In this document: positions 1-9,258 of the stretch, in pieces
Layout of the letters: each line of letters starts with the position of its first letter
Position numbering within the stretch: position 1 is the first letter of the stretch
NCBI GenBank assembly: GCA_018401965.1
Contig: JAGYJU010000020.1
Coordinates: 474,013 to 538,012, forward strand
Reading direction: 5' to 3'
Source: Roseicyclus sp.
Lineage (GTDB): Bacteria; Pseudomonadota; Alphaproteobacteria; Rhodobacterales; Rhodobacteraceae
DNA length: 64,000 bases
Made by a program: the position numbers and the translations under genes
Notes under the pieces: generated by a model
Databases searched by the model: none
What the model was told of the DNA's origin: nothing
What the model saw: the letters and a program-made list of their open reading frames with translations, nothing else

Positions 1-313
1 CGGCGCGAGCTGCCGCCTGGGCAGGATCATCGAGCGCGCCCTCGGCGATCACGTGGCCGGATATCCAGTGCGGGGTGCCAAGCCTCTCGCCCCCTGGCCC
101 GGTGACCTCGATCAGGTCGGCCTGGCCTGCGTCCGGCATCGCGATCAGCAGGCGGTGGTCGCCGGGCGGCATGGTGACGGTTGCGCGGCGGGTGATGTTC
201 GCGCCCGACAGGAACACCGTCGCCTCTGAAATATCGGCCCGTATCAGGATGTCATTGGCCAAGGCTGCGGTGCTGGCCAGCAGGGTGGCGGTCAGGGTCA
301 GGGCAAAGCGCAT
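1..313 (-). CDS. DUF4139/MuiA-like protein, N-terminal part (cut by window edge)
   Basis: The start ATG is at 313 and the gene runs off the left edge, leaving about 104 residues. A signal peptide is visible (MRFALTLTATLLASTAALA, cleavage near residue 19), so the protein is exported. The following segment (EATVFLSGANITRRATVTMP, then a GDHRLLIAMP stretch) resembles the DUF4140 N-terminal beta domain of the 'mucoidy inhibitor A' family. In that family it is followed by a coiled coil and a DUF4139 C-terminal domain, neither of which is in the window. Family function is not established. The family assignment rests on the N-terminal pattern only. Confidence 0.6.
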   Translation of the reverse strand, partial: MRFALTLTATLLASTAALANDILIRADISEATVFLSGANITRRATVTMPPGDHRLLIAMPDAGQADLIEVTGPGGERLGTPHWISGHVIAEGALDDPAQAAARA

Positions 314-431
314 GGTATGGCGGTCCTTACGGGTCACACGTCCCGCACAGAGGTGCGCCTTTGCGTGGTGCAAGACAATGGCCGCGCCGGGGTGCGCGGG
401 TCTTGGGCGGATTGCCACCGATGATGCCAGG

Positions 432-464
432 AAAAAGACCGGTCAAGGTTTCCCCCGACCGGTC
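432..464 (-). terminator. Rho-independent terminator of asd
   Basis: On the minus strand, GACCGGTC (457-464) pairs with GACCGGTC (437-444) around a 12-nt loop and is followed by TTTTT (436-432). It lies 24 nt after the asd stop codon, between asd and the next minus-strand gene. Confidence 0.85.
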
Positions 465-487
465 CCGAATTCTGCCGCACGACCGGC

Positions 488-1510
488 TCAGCCCTTTTTC
501 AGCACCCGGTTGCCCAGCGTTTCGGCGATCTGCACCGCGTTCAGCGCCGCGCCCTTGCGCAGGTTGTCGGACACGCACCACAGGTTGATGCCATTGTCGA
601 TCGTGCTGTCTTGCCGGATGCGGCTGATGAAGGTGGCGTAATCGCCCACGCATTCGACGGGGGTGACGTAGCCACCGTCTTCGCGCTTGTCGATCACCAT
701 CACGCCGGGTGCTTCGCGCAGGATATCGCGCGCCTCGTCTTCATCGAGAAATTCTTCGAATTCGATGTTGATCGATTCGGAATGCCCGACGAAAACCGGC
801 ACCCGGACACAGGTCGCGGTGACCTTGATCCGCGTGTCGAGGATTTTCTTGGTTTCCGCGACCATCTTCCATTCTTCCTTGGTCTCGCCGCTGTCGAGGA
901 ACTTGTCGATATGCGGGATGACGTTGAAGGCGATCTGCTTGGTGAACTTGGAGGGCGCGCGTTCCTGGCCGGGCACATACATGCCCTTGGTCTGATCCCA
1001 CAGCTCGTCCATGCCTTCCTTTCCGGCACCCGACACCGATTGGTAGGTCGACACCACCACGCGCTTGATCGTGGCGCGGTCATGCAGCGGCTTGAGCGCG
1101 ACAACCATCTGGGCGGTGGAACAGTTCGGGTTGGCGATGATGTTTTTCTTGGCATAGCCCAGAACCGCCTCGGGGTTCACTTCGGGCACGACCAGCGGCA
1201 CATCGGCATCATAGCGATACAGCGACGAATTATCGATCACGACGCACCCGGCCTTGGCGGCCTTGGGGGCATAGATCGCCGTCGCCTCGGACCCGATGGC
1301 AAACAGCGCGATATCCCAGCCGGTGAAATCGAAGGTGTCGAGGTCTTTGGTTTTCAGGGTCTTGTCGCCAAAGCTGCATTCTGATCCCAGCGATTTGCGG
1401 CTGGCCAGTGCCACGATCTCGTCGACGGGGAATTCCCGTTCGGCGAGGATGTTCAGCATTTCGCGGCCCACGTTGCCCGTGGCACCTGCGACGACGACTC
1501 GGTATCCCAT
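488..1510 (-). CDS. asd: Aspartate-semialdehyde dehydrogenase
   Basis: 340 residues. The enzyme reduces L-aspartyl-4-phosphate to L-aspartate 4-semialdehyde with NADPH, the branch point to lysine/diaminopimelate, threonine and methionine. It shows the N-terminal Rossmann motif VVVAGATGNVGREML, the active-site cysteine at residue 130 in ANPNCSTAQM, and the C-terminal VGHSESINIEF segment that carries the catalytic histidine. I chose the ATG at 1510 because the protein then begins MGYRVVVAGATG, as usual for the family, and has AAGGA 5 nt upstream; the open frame further upstream (to 1705) shows no homology. A clear terminator follows. Confidence 0.96.
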   Translation of the reverse strand: MGYRVVVAGATGNVGREMLNILAEREFPVDEIVALASRKSLGSECSFGDKTLKTKDLDTFDFTGWDIALFAIGSEATAIYAPKAAKAGCVVIDNSSLYRYDADVPLVVPEVNPEAVLGYAKKNIIANPNCSTAQMVVALKPLHDRATIKRVVVSTYQSVSGAGKEGMDELWDQTKGMYVPGQERAPSKFTKQIAFNVIPHIDKFLDSGETKEEWKMVAETKKILDTRIKVTATCVRVPVFVGHSESINIEFEEFLDEDEARDILREAPGVMVIDKREDGGYVTPVECVGDYATFISRIRQDSTIDNGINLWCVSDNLRKGAALNAVQIAETLGNRVLKKG

Positions 1511-1826
1511 AGTCCTTGATCCTTCGGGGTAATGAATGTCGGGCACATAAAGGATGCATGGCCAAAGGAAAAGGGCCGCAAGGCTTGACTTGCGCGGTCG
1601 GAAGCCGCATGTGCCCTTCATGTCGCCGCGCTGCCGCGTGAGCAGCCGGGGCATGGGTTTTCCCCATGCGCCTGACGGCGGCACACCAATTTCCCCAGGT
1701 CCCACTCACGCAGGGTTCTGACGATCGCGCCGATGAGCGGCCCGGTCGCACCCTCGATTGTCGCGCGGCTTGCGCGGCCACTGTTCATGGCGCGTGCGCT
1801 CTGCGCATCGCCTGAAAGGATATGAT
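1511..1826. other. Intergenic region between divergent asd and helicase genes
   Basis: 316 bp between two divergent genes. It must hold both promoters, but I see no convincing -35/-10 pair and no gene with homology. The open frames crossing it are extensions of the flanking genes. Confidence 0.4.
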
Positions 1827-3113
1827 TTGTTCGATTTCGACATGCTTGGCCTGAACAAGGTTCTGCTCAACGCGCTCAAGGCCGGTGGCTTTGACACACC
1901 CACCCCGATCCAGAACCAGGCGATCCCGCTTGCGATGGACGGCCATGACATCCTGGGCCTGGCCCAGACCGGCACCGGCAAGACGCTGGCCTTTGGCCTG
2001 CCGCTGATCGCCCACCTGATGGAAGAAGATACCCGCCCCCAGACGCGGACGGCCCGCGCGCTGATCCTTGCGCCCACGCGAGAGTTGGTGAACCAGATTT
2101 CCGACAGCCTGCGGGTCTTTACGATCAACACGCCGATCAAGATCGCCACCGTGGTCGGCGGCCAGTCGATCAACCGCCAGATCGGCGTCATGGCGCGCGG
2201 CACCGACATTCTCGTGGCCACGCCCGGCCGTCTGATCGACCTGATGGATCGCGGCGCGGTCGACCTGCGCCAGGCGCGTCACCTGGTGCTGGATGAAGCC
2301 GACCAGATGCTGGATCTGGGCTTTATCCATGCGCTGCGCCGGATCGCGCCGAAACTGGGTACACCGCGCCAGACCATGCTGTTTTCGGCCACCATGCCCA
2401 AGCAGATGGAAGAATTGTCCCGCGCCTACCTGACCAACCCGCGCAAGGTGCAGGTGTCGCTGCCGGGCAAGGCCGCCGACAAGGTGACGCAATCGGTGCG
2501 CTACATGGAAAAGGGCGACAAGCCCAAGGTGCTGCGCGAAATCCTTGCGCGGGATCCGGGCGCGCTGACGCTGGTCTTTGCCCGCACCAAGCACGGGGCT
2601 GAAAAGCTGATGACGGGGCTTGTGGCCGATGGGTTCAACGCGGCCTCGATCCATGGCAACAAAAGCCAGGGCCAGCGCGACCGTGCCATCAAGGGGTTCC
2701 GCGATGGCAAGATCAACATCCTGGTCGCCACCGACGTGGCCGCGCGGGGCATCGACATTCCCGGCGTGTCCTATGTGATCAACTACGAATTGCCCGACAC
2801 GCCGGACAATTACGTGCACCGGATCGGCCGCACCGCGCGCGCTGGCCGCGAGGGTGAGGCGATCGCGTTCTGCTGCGCCGAAGAAGTCGATCTGCTGGTG
2901 CAGATCGAAAAGGTGATGAAGGCGGAAATCCCCGTCGCCTCCGGCACCCGCCCGCGCGCGGTCAAGATGGTCAAGCCGCAGCGCGGCGGCGGCGGTGGCG
3001 GCGGCAATGCCGGTCGCGGTCGTGGTCCGGGGCAGGGCGCCAAACCTGCCGGGCGGCCCTTTGCGGCGGCCAAACCCCAAGGTCGCCGCCCCCGTCGCCC
3101 CCGCGCGGCATAA
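1827..3113 (+). CDS. DEAD-box ATP-dependent RNA helicase
   Basis: About 428 residues from the TTG at 1827. It unwinds RNA with ATP; relatives act in ribosome assembly or mRNA turnover. Motifs in order: Q motif TPTPIQNQAIP, Walker A AQTGTGKT, APTRELV, TPGR, DEAD in VLDEADQML, SAT in LFSATMP, then the second RecA domain with DVAARGIDIP and HRIGRTARAG. The C-terminal ~45 residues are a basic Gly/Arg-rich tail (polyglycine, then PRRPRAA), typical of nonspecific RNA-binding extensions. TTG at 1827 has AAGGA 5 nt upstream and gives MFDFDMLGL; ATG at 1842 is the alternative. The frame is open to 1758, but that stretch shows no homology. Confidence 0.93.
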   Translation: MFDFDMLGLNKVLLNALKAGGFDTPTPIQNQAIPLAMDGHDILGLAQTGTGKTLAFGLPLIAHLMEEDTRPQTRTARALILAPTRELVNQISDSLRVFTINTPIKIATVVGGQSINRQIGVMARGTDILVATPGRLIDLMDRGAVDLRQARHLVLDEADQMLDLGFIHALRRIAPKLGTPRQTMLFSATMPKQMEELSRAYLTNPRKVQVSLPGKAADKVTQSVRYMEKGDKPKVLREILARDPGALTLVFARTKHGAEKLMTGLVADGFNAASIHGNKSQGQRDRAIKGFRDGKINILVATDVAARGIDIPGVSYVINYELPDTPDNYVHRIGRTARAGREGEAIAFCCAEEVDLLVQIEKVMKAEIPVASGTRPRAVKMVKPQRGGGGGGGNAGRGRGPGQGAKPAGRPFAAAKPQGRRPRRPRAA

Positions 3114-3138
3114 GCCGGGCCCTTGGTATGTTGACAGG

Positions 3139-3168
3139 AACAAGCCGCCCTTGGGCGGCTTGTTTTTT
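3139..3168 (+). terminator. Rho-independent terminator after the helicase gene
   Basis: AACAAGCCGCC (3139-3149) pairs with GGCGGCTTGTT (3154-3164) around a tight CTTG loop, followed by a run of T to 3168. It lies 25 nt after the helicase stop codon. The facing MFS gene ends only 7 nt further on. Confidence 0.9.
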
Positions 3169-3174
3169 GCCGAT

Positions 3175-4350
3175 CTAGCCGGTGCTGTCGCGCGACCACA
3201 GGTAGACCGTCAGCCCGGCAAGGATGGCCAGGCCGATGATCCCGAACAGCGCGCCATAGGCTTCCGTGGGGGCGCGGGTTTGGGCCAGCGCCGCATAGGT
3301 CGGGGCACTGGCGAATTGCATGACGCCAGCGCCGCCCATTCCGAACAGGTTCAAAAGCGTGACCCCCCGGCCGGTCAGATGCGGCGGGCAAAAGCTCCGG
3401 CCATGGCTGATGACGATGGGGTAGGACGCGCCCAAGAGGCCGATCGCGGCAAATATTGCGATGGCGGCCCACAGGCCGCTTGGCGGGAAGGCCCAGAAAC
3501 TCAGGCACAAGATCGCCACCCCGGCATTGCCGATCAGGATGGGCCGCTTGCGCCCGCCAAACAGGCGGTCGGCGGGGCCATAGATGAAATTCCCGGCCAC
3601 CATCGCCAAGCCCATGACCAGTGTCGCGCTGCCGATCTGGCCAAGGTCCGCGCCGAAACGGTCGCTGATATAGGGGCTGATCCACAGGCCACGCAGGCCG
3701 GCGGCGGGCGCGTAGCAGACGAACATCATCGCCAGGATCGGCCAAAGCGCGGGCATTTTCAGCAGATCGATCAGCGACCCTTTCGCCTCGCCTTCCGGTT
3801 TGGCAGGGTCTCGCACCAGCACCGCGATGGCGATGGCGATGACTGCGGTCAGCGCCGCGAAACTGCCCACGGTCATGCGCCAGCCAAAGATGTCGATCAA
3901 CCAGGCCAGGGGCGCCGCCGACAGGATATTCCCGAGCGAGGACACGCCGACGGTCACGCCTGCCAGCGTGCCGAAGATCGCCGGGGCGAATTGCCGGGCA
4001 AAGATGAAATAGGTCGACATCAGGATCGGGGCGCAGCCGATGCCGATCAGAACCATGGCGGCCGTGATCGCCCCCGGCCCTTGCGCCATGGCAAACAGCG
4101 CCGAACCACCCGCCCCGCCGATGCCGAACAAGACCGCGCTGGTGCGGCGCGGCCCGAGATGGTCAAGCGCCCATCCCACCGGCAATTGCATCAGCGCGAA
4201 AGCCGCGAACCACAGGCCCGAGGCGCGGGCCAGGTCGGCGGTGGTCGCCCCGATTTCCTCCATCAACACCGGCGACAGAACCGCAAGGAACGCGCGGTAG
4301 AACTGGCTAAGCGTATAGGCAACAATCAGGAATGCGATACCGGCGCGCAT
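3175..4350 (-). CDS. Major facilitator superfamily transporter
   Basis: 391 residues with about 12 hydrophobic membrane segments. The N-half has the FYRAFLAVLSPVL helix and the loop motif LDHLGPRR between helices 2 and 3; the C-half has the loop ADRLFGGRKRP. It resembles the small MFS carriers of the nitrate/nitrite-cyanate or organic-acid type, but the substrate cannot be read from sequence. The ATG at 4350 is chosen because transmembrane helix 1 follows at once and GGGAAGGGA precedes it; the frame is open far upstream on this strand without homology. It is convergent with the helicase gene. Confidence 0.8.
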   Translation of the reverse strand: MRAGIAFLIVAYTLSQFYRAFLAVLSPVLMEEIGATTADLARASGLWFAAFALMQLPVGWALDHLGPRRTSAVLFGIGGAGGSALFAMAQGPGAITAAMVLIGIGCAPILMSTYFIFARQFAPAIFGTLAGVTVGVSSLGNILSAAPLAWLIDIFGWRMTVGSFAALTAVIAIAIAVLVRDPAKPEGEAKGSLIDLLKMPALWPILAMMFVCYAPAAGLRGLWISPYISDRFGADLGQIGSATLVMGLAMVAGNFIYGPADRLFGGRKRPILIGNAGVAILCLSFWAFPPSGLWAAIAIFAAIGLLGASYPIVISHGRSFCPPHLTGRGVTLLNLFGMGGAGVMQFASAPTYAALAQTRAPTEAYGALFGIIGLAILAGLTVYLWSRDSTG

Positions 4351-4487
4351 GGTTTGGTCCCTTCCCCGTGTCCCGGCGCGACCCTGCACCGCCAGGGTCA
4401 CAGCAGCAAGGCCGCGCGGTTTCCGATCTTTTTTGTCGGGATTATTGACATGCGCCGCGTCATGGGGTTCAAGGACGCCAACCCAGC

Positions 4488-4502
4488 TGAGTAAATCAGT
4501 CA
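4488..4502 (+). promoter_or_regulatory. Candidate RirA-type iron-responsive operator (TGA-N9-TCA)
   Basis: TGAGTAAATCAGTCA fits the TGA-N9-TCA core described for RirA iron-responsive operators in Rhizobiales and Rhodobacterales. It sits 31 bp before the start codon of an iron(III) binding-protein gene, where such a site is expected. The core is short, so chance occurrence is possible. Confidence 0.45.
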
Positions 4503-4533
4503 GGTATAGGATCGGACCAGAACGGAGTGTCAC

Positions 4534-5553
4534 ATGACCCGCACCCTTGCCGCCCTTTTGGGCACCGCCATCGCCGCCTCGACCCTGACCGCCGCACAGG
4601 CGCAGGAACTCAACCTGTATTCGTCGCGCCATTACGATACGGATGAACGGCTTTATTCCGATTTCACCGCCGCCACCGGCATCACGGTCAACCGGATCGA
4701 AGGCAATGCCGACGAATTGATCGCGCGGATGCAGGCCGAGGGGGCCAATAGCCCCGCCGACGTGTTCCTGACGGTCGACACCGTGCGCCTTGCGCGCGCC
4801 ACCGAGATGGGCCTGTTGCAGCCGGTCGACAGCGCGGTTCTCGAGGCGCGCGTGCCGGGCTACCTGCAAGATGACGGCAACCATTGGTTCGCCTTTTCGC
4901 AGCGCGCGCGCATCTTGTTCTATGACAAGACCGAGGTGACCAACCCGCCCCAGACCTACCAGGATCTGGCCGATCCCGCCTATGCCGGGCAGGTCTGCAT
5001 CCGCTCGGCCACCAATGTCTACACGCAGAACATCGTCGCGGCCTTGATCGCACATCTGGGCGAAGAGGCGGCGCAGGATTGGGCCACCGCCGTGGTCGGC
5101 AATTTCGCCCGCGCGCCGCAGGGTGGCGATACCGACCAGCTGCGTGGCGTCGCCTCGGGGGAGTGTGGGATCGCGATGTCCAACACCTATTACTATTCGC
5201 GCATCATCCGCGAAGGCGACAGCCAGATCACGCCCGAACAGCTGGCCAATATCGGCTGGGTCTTCCCGAACCAGAATGACATCGGCGCGCATATGAACGT
5301 ATCGGGCGGCGGTGTCGCGGCCAATGCGCCGAACCGCGAGAATGCCATCGCCTTCCTGGAATACCTGACCTCGGACCAGGCGCAGCAGTATTTCTCGGCC
5401 GGTAATGATGAATACCCGGCGGTTCCCGGTGTGGGCCTGGCCCCTTCGGTTGCCGCGCTTGGCATCTTCCGGCCCGACACCATCGACCTGTCCGACATCG
5501 CGGCAAATGTCGAAACGGCGGTCACGGTGTTGAACAACGCCGGATGGGAATGA
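4534..5553 (+). CDS. fbpA: Iron(III) ABC transporter periplasmic binding protein
   Basis: 339 residues. It has a cleavable signal peptide (MTRTLAALLGTAIAASTLTAAQAQ) and a FbpA/FutA-type fold: LNLYSSRHYDTDERLYSDF at the start of the mature protein, GNADELIARMQAEG, and the tyrosine-rich NTYYYSR near residue 223. In this family adjacent tyrosines bind Fe3+ directly. It captures ferric iron in the periplasm for an inner-membrane ABC permease, here the facing gene at 5626-7275. The ATPase subunit is not in the window. A candidate iron-responsive operator precedes the gene and a terminator follows it, so it appears to be transcribed alone. Confidence 0.92.
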   Translation: MTRTLAALLGTAIAASTLTAAQAQELNLYSSRHYDTDERLYSDFTAATGITVNRIEGNADELIARMQAEGANSPADVFLTVDTVRLARATEMGLLQPVDSAVLEARVPGYLQDDGNHWFAFSQRARILFYDKTEVTNPPQTYQDLADPAYAGQVCIRSATNVYTQNIVAALIAHLGEEAAQDWATAVVGNFARAPQGGDTDQLRGVASGECGIAMSNTYYYSRIIREGDSQITPEQLANIGWVFPNQNDIGAHMNVSGGGVAANAPNRENAIAFLEYLTSDQAQQYFSAGNDEYPAVPGVGLAPSVAALGIFRPDTIDLSDIAANVETAVTVLNNAGWE

Positions 5554-5584
5554 CCTGCTCGGTCTTTCTGATACAAGATCAACG

Positions 5585-5609
5585 CGGGCGCCCCGGTGGC
5601 GCCCGTTTT
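5585..5609 (+). terminator. Rho-independent terminator of fbpA
   Basis: CGGGCGCC (5585-5592) pairs with GGCGCCCG (5598-5605), followed by TTTTCTTT. It lies 31 nt after the fbpA stop, between convergent genes. Confidence 0.85.
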
Positions 5610-5625
5610 CTTTGGGGCAGCCCTG

Positions 5626-7275
5626 TCAGCCGCGCCGCGTTTCGCGCCCGATGCTCCAGCACAAGAGCGCCACAGGCAATAGCCCGACGGCCCCGATGAC
5701 CAGGCTGGGCACCGCCGCCTCGGCCAGCCGTTCATCCGAGGCAAGCCTGTGGGCCTGCACCGCCAGCGTGTCATAGTTGAAAGGCCGCAAGATCAGCGTG
5801 GCGGGCAGTTCCTTCATCACATCGACGAAAACGATCAACAGCGCTGTCAGGATCGCGGGCTGCAAGATCGGCACATGGACACGGGCCAGCATCGGTGTCG
5901 GCCCATAACCCAGCGTGCGGGCCACGGCATCCATGTTGGGGTTCACCGTGGCCAAGCCCGCCTCGTAGGTGTTCAGCGCCACGGCCATGAAGCGCACCAT
6001 GTAGGCCGCGATCATCAGCCAGATCGAGCCGGTGATCAAAAGCCCGGTGTCGATGCCGAAATTCGTCTCCATCACGCGGTCGAGCGCATTGTCGAAGCTG
6101 GCGAAGGGAAACAAAAGCCCCACCGCGATCACGCCGCCCGGCACGGCATAGCCGATCCCCGCGATGCGCAGCCCGGTTTTTGCCGCGCGCGTCGGAAAGA
6201 TGCGGGCATTGAACCCCATCGCGATGGCGGCCCCCACCGTCAAGACGGCGGCGATGCCCGCCAGCGTCAGCGAATGCTGCAAAAAGCCAAGGTAACGCGG
6301 CGAGAACAGGATCTGGCTGGTCCCCGAGGCCAGTGCGACCAGGATGCCGCTGGGCAGCAGGAAGCCAAAGAAAACAGGCAGGCTGCAGGCGATGATCGCA
6401 CCCGCGGCTGCGCGCCCGCGCAGGGTGACCGGTTCCATCCGCTCAAAGCGGCGGCCTGCATCATGGTGGCGCTGGTTTTGCCTTTGCCGACGTTCGAGCG
6501 TGGCAAGTGCCAGGGCGACGACCATCAAGCACAGCGCAAGCTGTGCCGCCGCCGCCCGGTCGAACAGGCCGAACCAGCTGACATAGATGCCGGTGGCGAA
6601 TGTCTGCACGCTGAAATAGGCGGTGGTGCCGTAATCGGCCAAGGTTTCCATCATCGCCAGCAACACGCCGCCCGCGATGGCCGGGCGCGCCACCGGCACC
6701 GAGACGCGGAAAAATGCCCCCCACGGCCCCAATCCCAAGGTGCGCGCCGCGATATAGGCGGTTGCGGATTGGCGCAAAAAGGCCGCCCGCGCCAAAAGGT
6801 AGACATAAGGGTAGAGCACGAAGATCAGCATCGCGGCCGCGCCGCCGAGCGACCGGATTTCCGGGAACCAGTAGTCGCGTGGGCCCCAGCCTGTCAGATC
6901 GCGCAAGCTTGATTGCACGAGGCCCGGATGATCCAGGAAATCGGTATAGGCATAGGCCAGGACATAGGCCGGGTAGGTCAGCGGCAGCGCCAGGGCGATT
7001 TCCAGGATCCTCCGGCCGGGGAACCGGGTGGCGGTCACCAACCATGCGGTCGCCGTGCCGATGATCCCGGTGCCGACCGCCACGGCCAGCACCAGGACCG
7101 CAGTCGTGCCCGCGTAGCGCGGCAGCACCGAACCGGCCAGCGCGCGCAGCGTCTCGCCGCCGCCGCCAAGCGCGGCGATGGCCACCGCCACCATGGGCAA
7201 AAGGCACAGCGCGGCGACAAGCCAGGCAAGCGCTGACAAGCGTCGGGAACGGTGAAGTGCGGAGGTATTGGACAT
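5626..7275 (-). CDS. fbpB: Iron(III) ABC transporter permease (fused double permease)
   Basis: 549 residues with about 12 membrane segments in two homologous halves, as in FbpB/SfuB-type ferric permeases. Each half carries the cytoplasmic EAA loop that contacts the ATPase: AARTLGLGPWGAFFRVSVP near residue 180 and VARTLGYGPTPMLARVHVP near residue 455. It forms the membrane channel for iron delivered by the binding protein encoded convergently downstream. The binding-protein and permease genes face each other instead of forming one operon, and no ATPase gene is nearby. It is divergent from the arsenic operon. Confidence 0.9.
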   Translation of the reverse strand: MSNTSALHRSRRLSALAWLVAALCLLPMVAVAIAALGGGGETLRALAGSVLPRYAGTTAVLVLAVAVGTGIIGTATAWLVTATRFPGRRILEIALALPLTYPAYVLAYAYTDFLDHPGLVQSSLRDLTGWGPRDYWFPEIRSLGGAAAMLIFVLYPYVYLLARAAFLRQSATAYIAARTLGLGPWGAFFRVSVPVARPAIAGGVLLAMMETLADYGTTAYFSVQTFATGIYVSWFGLFDRAAAAQLALCLMVVALALATLERRQRQNQRHHDAGRRFERMEPVTLRGRAAAGAIIACSLPVFFGFLLPSGILVALASGTSQILFSPRYLGFLQHSLTLAGIAAVLTVGAAIAMGFNARIFPTRAAKTGLRIAGIGYAVPGGVIAVGLLFPFASFDNALDRVMETNFGIDTGLLITGSIWLMIAAYMVRFMAVALNTYEAGLATVNPNMDAVARTLGYGPTPMLARVHVPILQPAILTALLIVFVDVMKELPATLILRPFNYDTLAVQAHRLASDERLAEAAVPSLVIGAVGLLPVALLCWSIGRETRRG

Positions 7276-7400
7276 GGGCGCCGTGGCTGCGGTCGTTGAA
7301 AGGCAATCCGATCTCTTTTGTCAGGCTTTGGCTGGATTGCAAGCGATGGCCCGCTCTCTGGGCGCGTCTGTCGCAAAAGCTTCACTTGCGTCGCCCCGAT

Positions 7401-7420
7401 TATTCGATATTTCGAGAATT
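7401..7420 (+). promoter_or_regulatory. Candidate ArsR operator directly before arsRC
   Basis: TCGA-TATT-TCGA (7404-7415) is a short inverted repeat in an AT-rich block, set in a wider ATTC...GAAT dyad and ending immediately before the ArsR start codon. ArsR/SmtB proteins bind AT-rich dyads overlapping their own promoters. There is no good Shine-Dalgarno between it and the ATG. Confidence 0.45.
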
Positions 7421-8263
7421 ATGGAAATAGACCTGACAAACAGATTCGCAGCCCTGAGCCATCCGGCACGTCTGGATGTGGTGCAGCTGTTGATCCGGCG
7501 GCATCCGGACCAGGTGCCTGCCGGGGAAATCGCCGGCGTTCTGGGGCTGAAGCCCAATACGCTCAGCGCCTACCTGGCCGACCTGGTGCAAGCCGGGCTG
7601 ATCACCCGAAGCCGCAGTGGCACGTCGCTGCGCTATGGGGCCGATCTTAACGGTCTGCGATCGATGACCGAGGGTTTGTTACATGATTGTTGCCGTGGTC
7701 GGCCAGACCTGTGCCCGCCCACGTCCGATTCTTCCCCTTCCGGAGTATCCCCCATGCCCGACCGCCGTTTCCGTGTCTTGTTCATCTGCACCGGCAATTC
7801 TGCCCGTTCCATCTTTGCCGAATCGATCCTGCGCGACATGGCTGGCGACAGGTTCGAGGTGTTTTCGGCGGGCACCCGGCCGCAGTCGGAGCTGAACCCG
7901 ATGGCGGTCGAGATGCTGCGCAGCAAGGGCTTTGAGACCGGCGATCTGCGGTCCAAGAACCTGTCCGAATTCCAGGGCGACGCTGCGCCGGAATTCGATT
8001 TCGTCTTTACCGTGTGTGACCGCGCCGCCAACGAGGCATGCCCGCCTTGGCCCGGCCAACCCATGTCTGCCCATTGGAGCACGCCGGACCCGGTGAAGGC
8101 CACAGGCACGAACGCGGAACGGATGCTGGCGTTTCAACACGCGTTCGGGATGTTGCGCAACCGGATCGCGGCCTTTGCCGCGCTGCCGCTCGACACGCTG
8201 GACCGGATCTCGCTCCAACACGCGCTGGACGATATCGCGCTGACACAGGATGACGCAGAATGA
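7421..8263 (+). CDS. arsR: ArsR-family As(III) repressor fused to thioredoxin-type arsenate reductase (ArsC)
   Basis: 280 residues. Residues ~5-85 are an ArsR winged helix ([16 protein letters not shown], then recognition helix [18 protein letters not shown]). Cys90, Cys91 and Cys98 ([10 protein letters not shown]) resemble the C-terminal three-cysteine As(III) site of the Acidithiobacillus ArsR type. After a short linker, residues ~116-280 form a low-molecular-weight phosphatase/ArsC domain with active-site Cys123 in [10 protein letters not shown] and the [12 protein letters not shown] loop. One polypeptide can therefore reduce arsenate and sense the product. ATG at 7421 is chosen because ArsR homology begins there. 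The stop overlaps the next start (ATGA), so the genes are translationally coupled. Confidence 0.92.
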   Translation: MEIDLTNRFAALSHPARLDVVQLLIRRHPDQVPAGEIAGVLGLKPNTLSAYLADLVQAGLITRSRSGTSLRYGADLNGLRSMTEGLLHDCCRGRPDLCPPTSDSSPSGVSPMPDRRFRVLFICTGNSARSIFAESILRDMAGDRFEVFSAGTRPQSELNPMAVEMLRSKGFETGDLRSKNLSEFQGDAAPEFDFVFTVCDRAANEACPPWPGQPMSAHWSTPDPVKATGTNAERMLAFQHAFGMLRNRIAAFAALPLDTLDRISLQHALDDIALTQDDAE

Positions 8264-9258
8264 CCACCTATGCCCTGAATGGACTTGGCCGTATCGGCAA
8301 GCTGGCGCTGCGCCCCCTTTTGGAACGCGGGGCCAAGATTGCCTGGCTGAACGATGCGGTGGGCGATGCGGCGATGCATGCGCATTTGCTGGAATTCGAC
8401 ACCGTGCACGGGCGCTGGCGCGCCGATATCACCAGCGATGCGGATAGCATCACGATCGATGGCACCCGCTTGCCGGTGTTCAACGAACGTGATCCGGCCA
8501 AGCTTCCGCTGGACGGGGTGGATGTGGTGATCGACTGCACCGGCGTGTTCAAGACGGCGGCAAAGATCCAGCCCTATTTCGACGCGGGCGTAAAGCGGGT
8601 GGTTGTCAGCGCCCCGGTCAAGGATGGCGGCGCGGCCAATATCGTCTACGGTGTGAACCATGACATCTACGATCCGGCACAGCACCGGATCGTGACGGCG
8701 GCCAGTTGCACCACCAATTGCCTGGCCCCGGTCGTCAAGGTGATCCACGAAGCGCTGGGCATCAAGCACGGCTCGATCACCACGATCCATGACGTGACCA
8801 ACACGCAAACCATCGTGGACCGGCCCGCCAAGGATCTGCGCCGCGCGCGGTCGGCGCTGAACAGCCTGATCCCGACCACGACGGGCAGCGCCACGGCGAT
8901 CACGCTGATCTATCCCGAACTGACGGGCAAGTTGAACGGTCACGCGGTGCGGGTGCCGCTGCTCAACGCCTCGCTGACCGATTGCGTCTTCGAGGTGGAG
9001 CGCGCGACCACGGCGGAGGAGGTGAACGCGCTCTTCAAGGCCGCCGCCGATGGACCGCTCAAGGATATTCTCGGCTACGAGGAACGGCCCCTGGTCAGCG
9101 CCGATTACACCAATGACACGCGGTCCAGCATCGTCGATGCGCCCTCGACGATGGTGGTGAATGGCACGCAGGTCAAAATCTACGCCTGGTATGACAATGA
9201 AATGGGCTATGCCCACCGATTGGTCGATGTCGCGCTCATGGTGGGTGCCGCGCCATGA
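8260..9258 (+). CDS. Glyceraldehyde-3-phosphate dehydrogenase of the ArsJ arsenate pathway
   Basis: 332 residues. NAD-binding Rossmann start [14 protein letters not shown], catalytic Cys150 in ASCTTNCL, and the C-terminal [13 protein letters not shown] motif are all present, so it should be active. In ars operons this enzyme converts glyceraldehyde-3-phosphate plus arsenate to 1-arseno-3-phosphoglycerate, the substrate of ArsJ. The gene overlaps arsRC and arsJ by ATGA at both ends, so it belongs to this operon and is unlikely to be the main glycolytic gap gene. Pathway knowledge comes from published ArsJ work; the role here is inferred from context. Confidence 0.93.
   Translation: MTTYALNGLGRIGKLALRPLLERGAKIAWLNDAVGDAAMHAHLLEFDTVHGRWRADITSDADSITIDGTRLPVFNERDPAKLPLDGVDVVIDCTGVFKTAAKIQPYFDAGVKRVVVSAPVKDGGAANIVYGVNHDIYDPAQHRIVTAASCTTNCLAPVVKVIHEALGIKHGSITTIHDVTNTQTIVDRPAKDLRRARSALNSLIPTTTGSATAITLIYPELTGKLNGHAVRVPLLNASLTDCVFEVERATTAEEVNALFKAAADGPLKDILGYEERPLVSADYTNDTRSSIVDAPSTMVVNGTQVKIYAWYDNEMGYAHRLVDVALMVGAAP

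Noticed and set aside
4445..4473. TTGACA with a possible -10 upstream of fbpA
   Set aside because: The -10 at the right spacing (TTCAAG) is poor, so I did not call a promoter.
2995..4494. Long plus-strand open frame (499 codons) opposite the MFS gene
   Set aside because: It is antisense to a clearly coding MFS gene and Gln/Arg/Asp-rich without homology; such frames are common in GC-rich DNA. The same applies to many others (for example 1785-3143, 14250-15989, 47854-49176).
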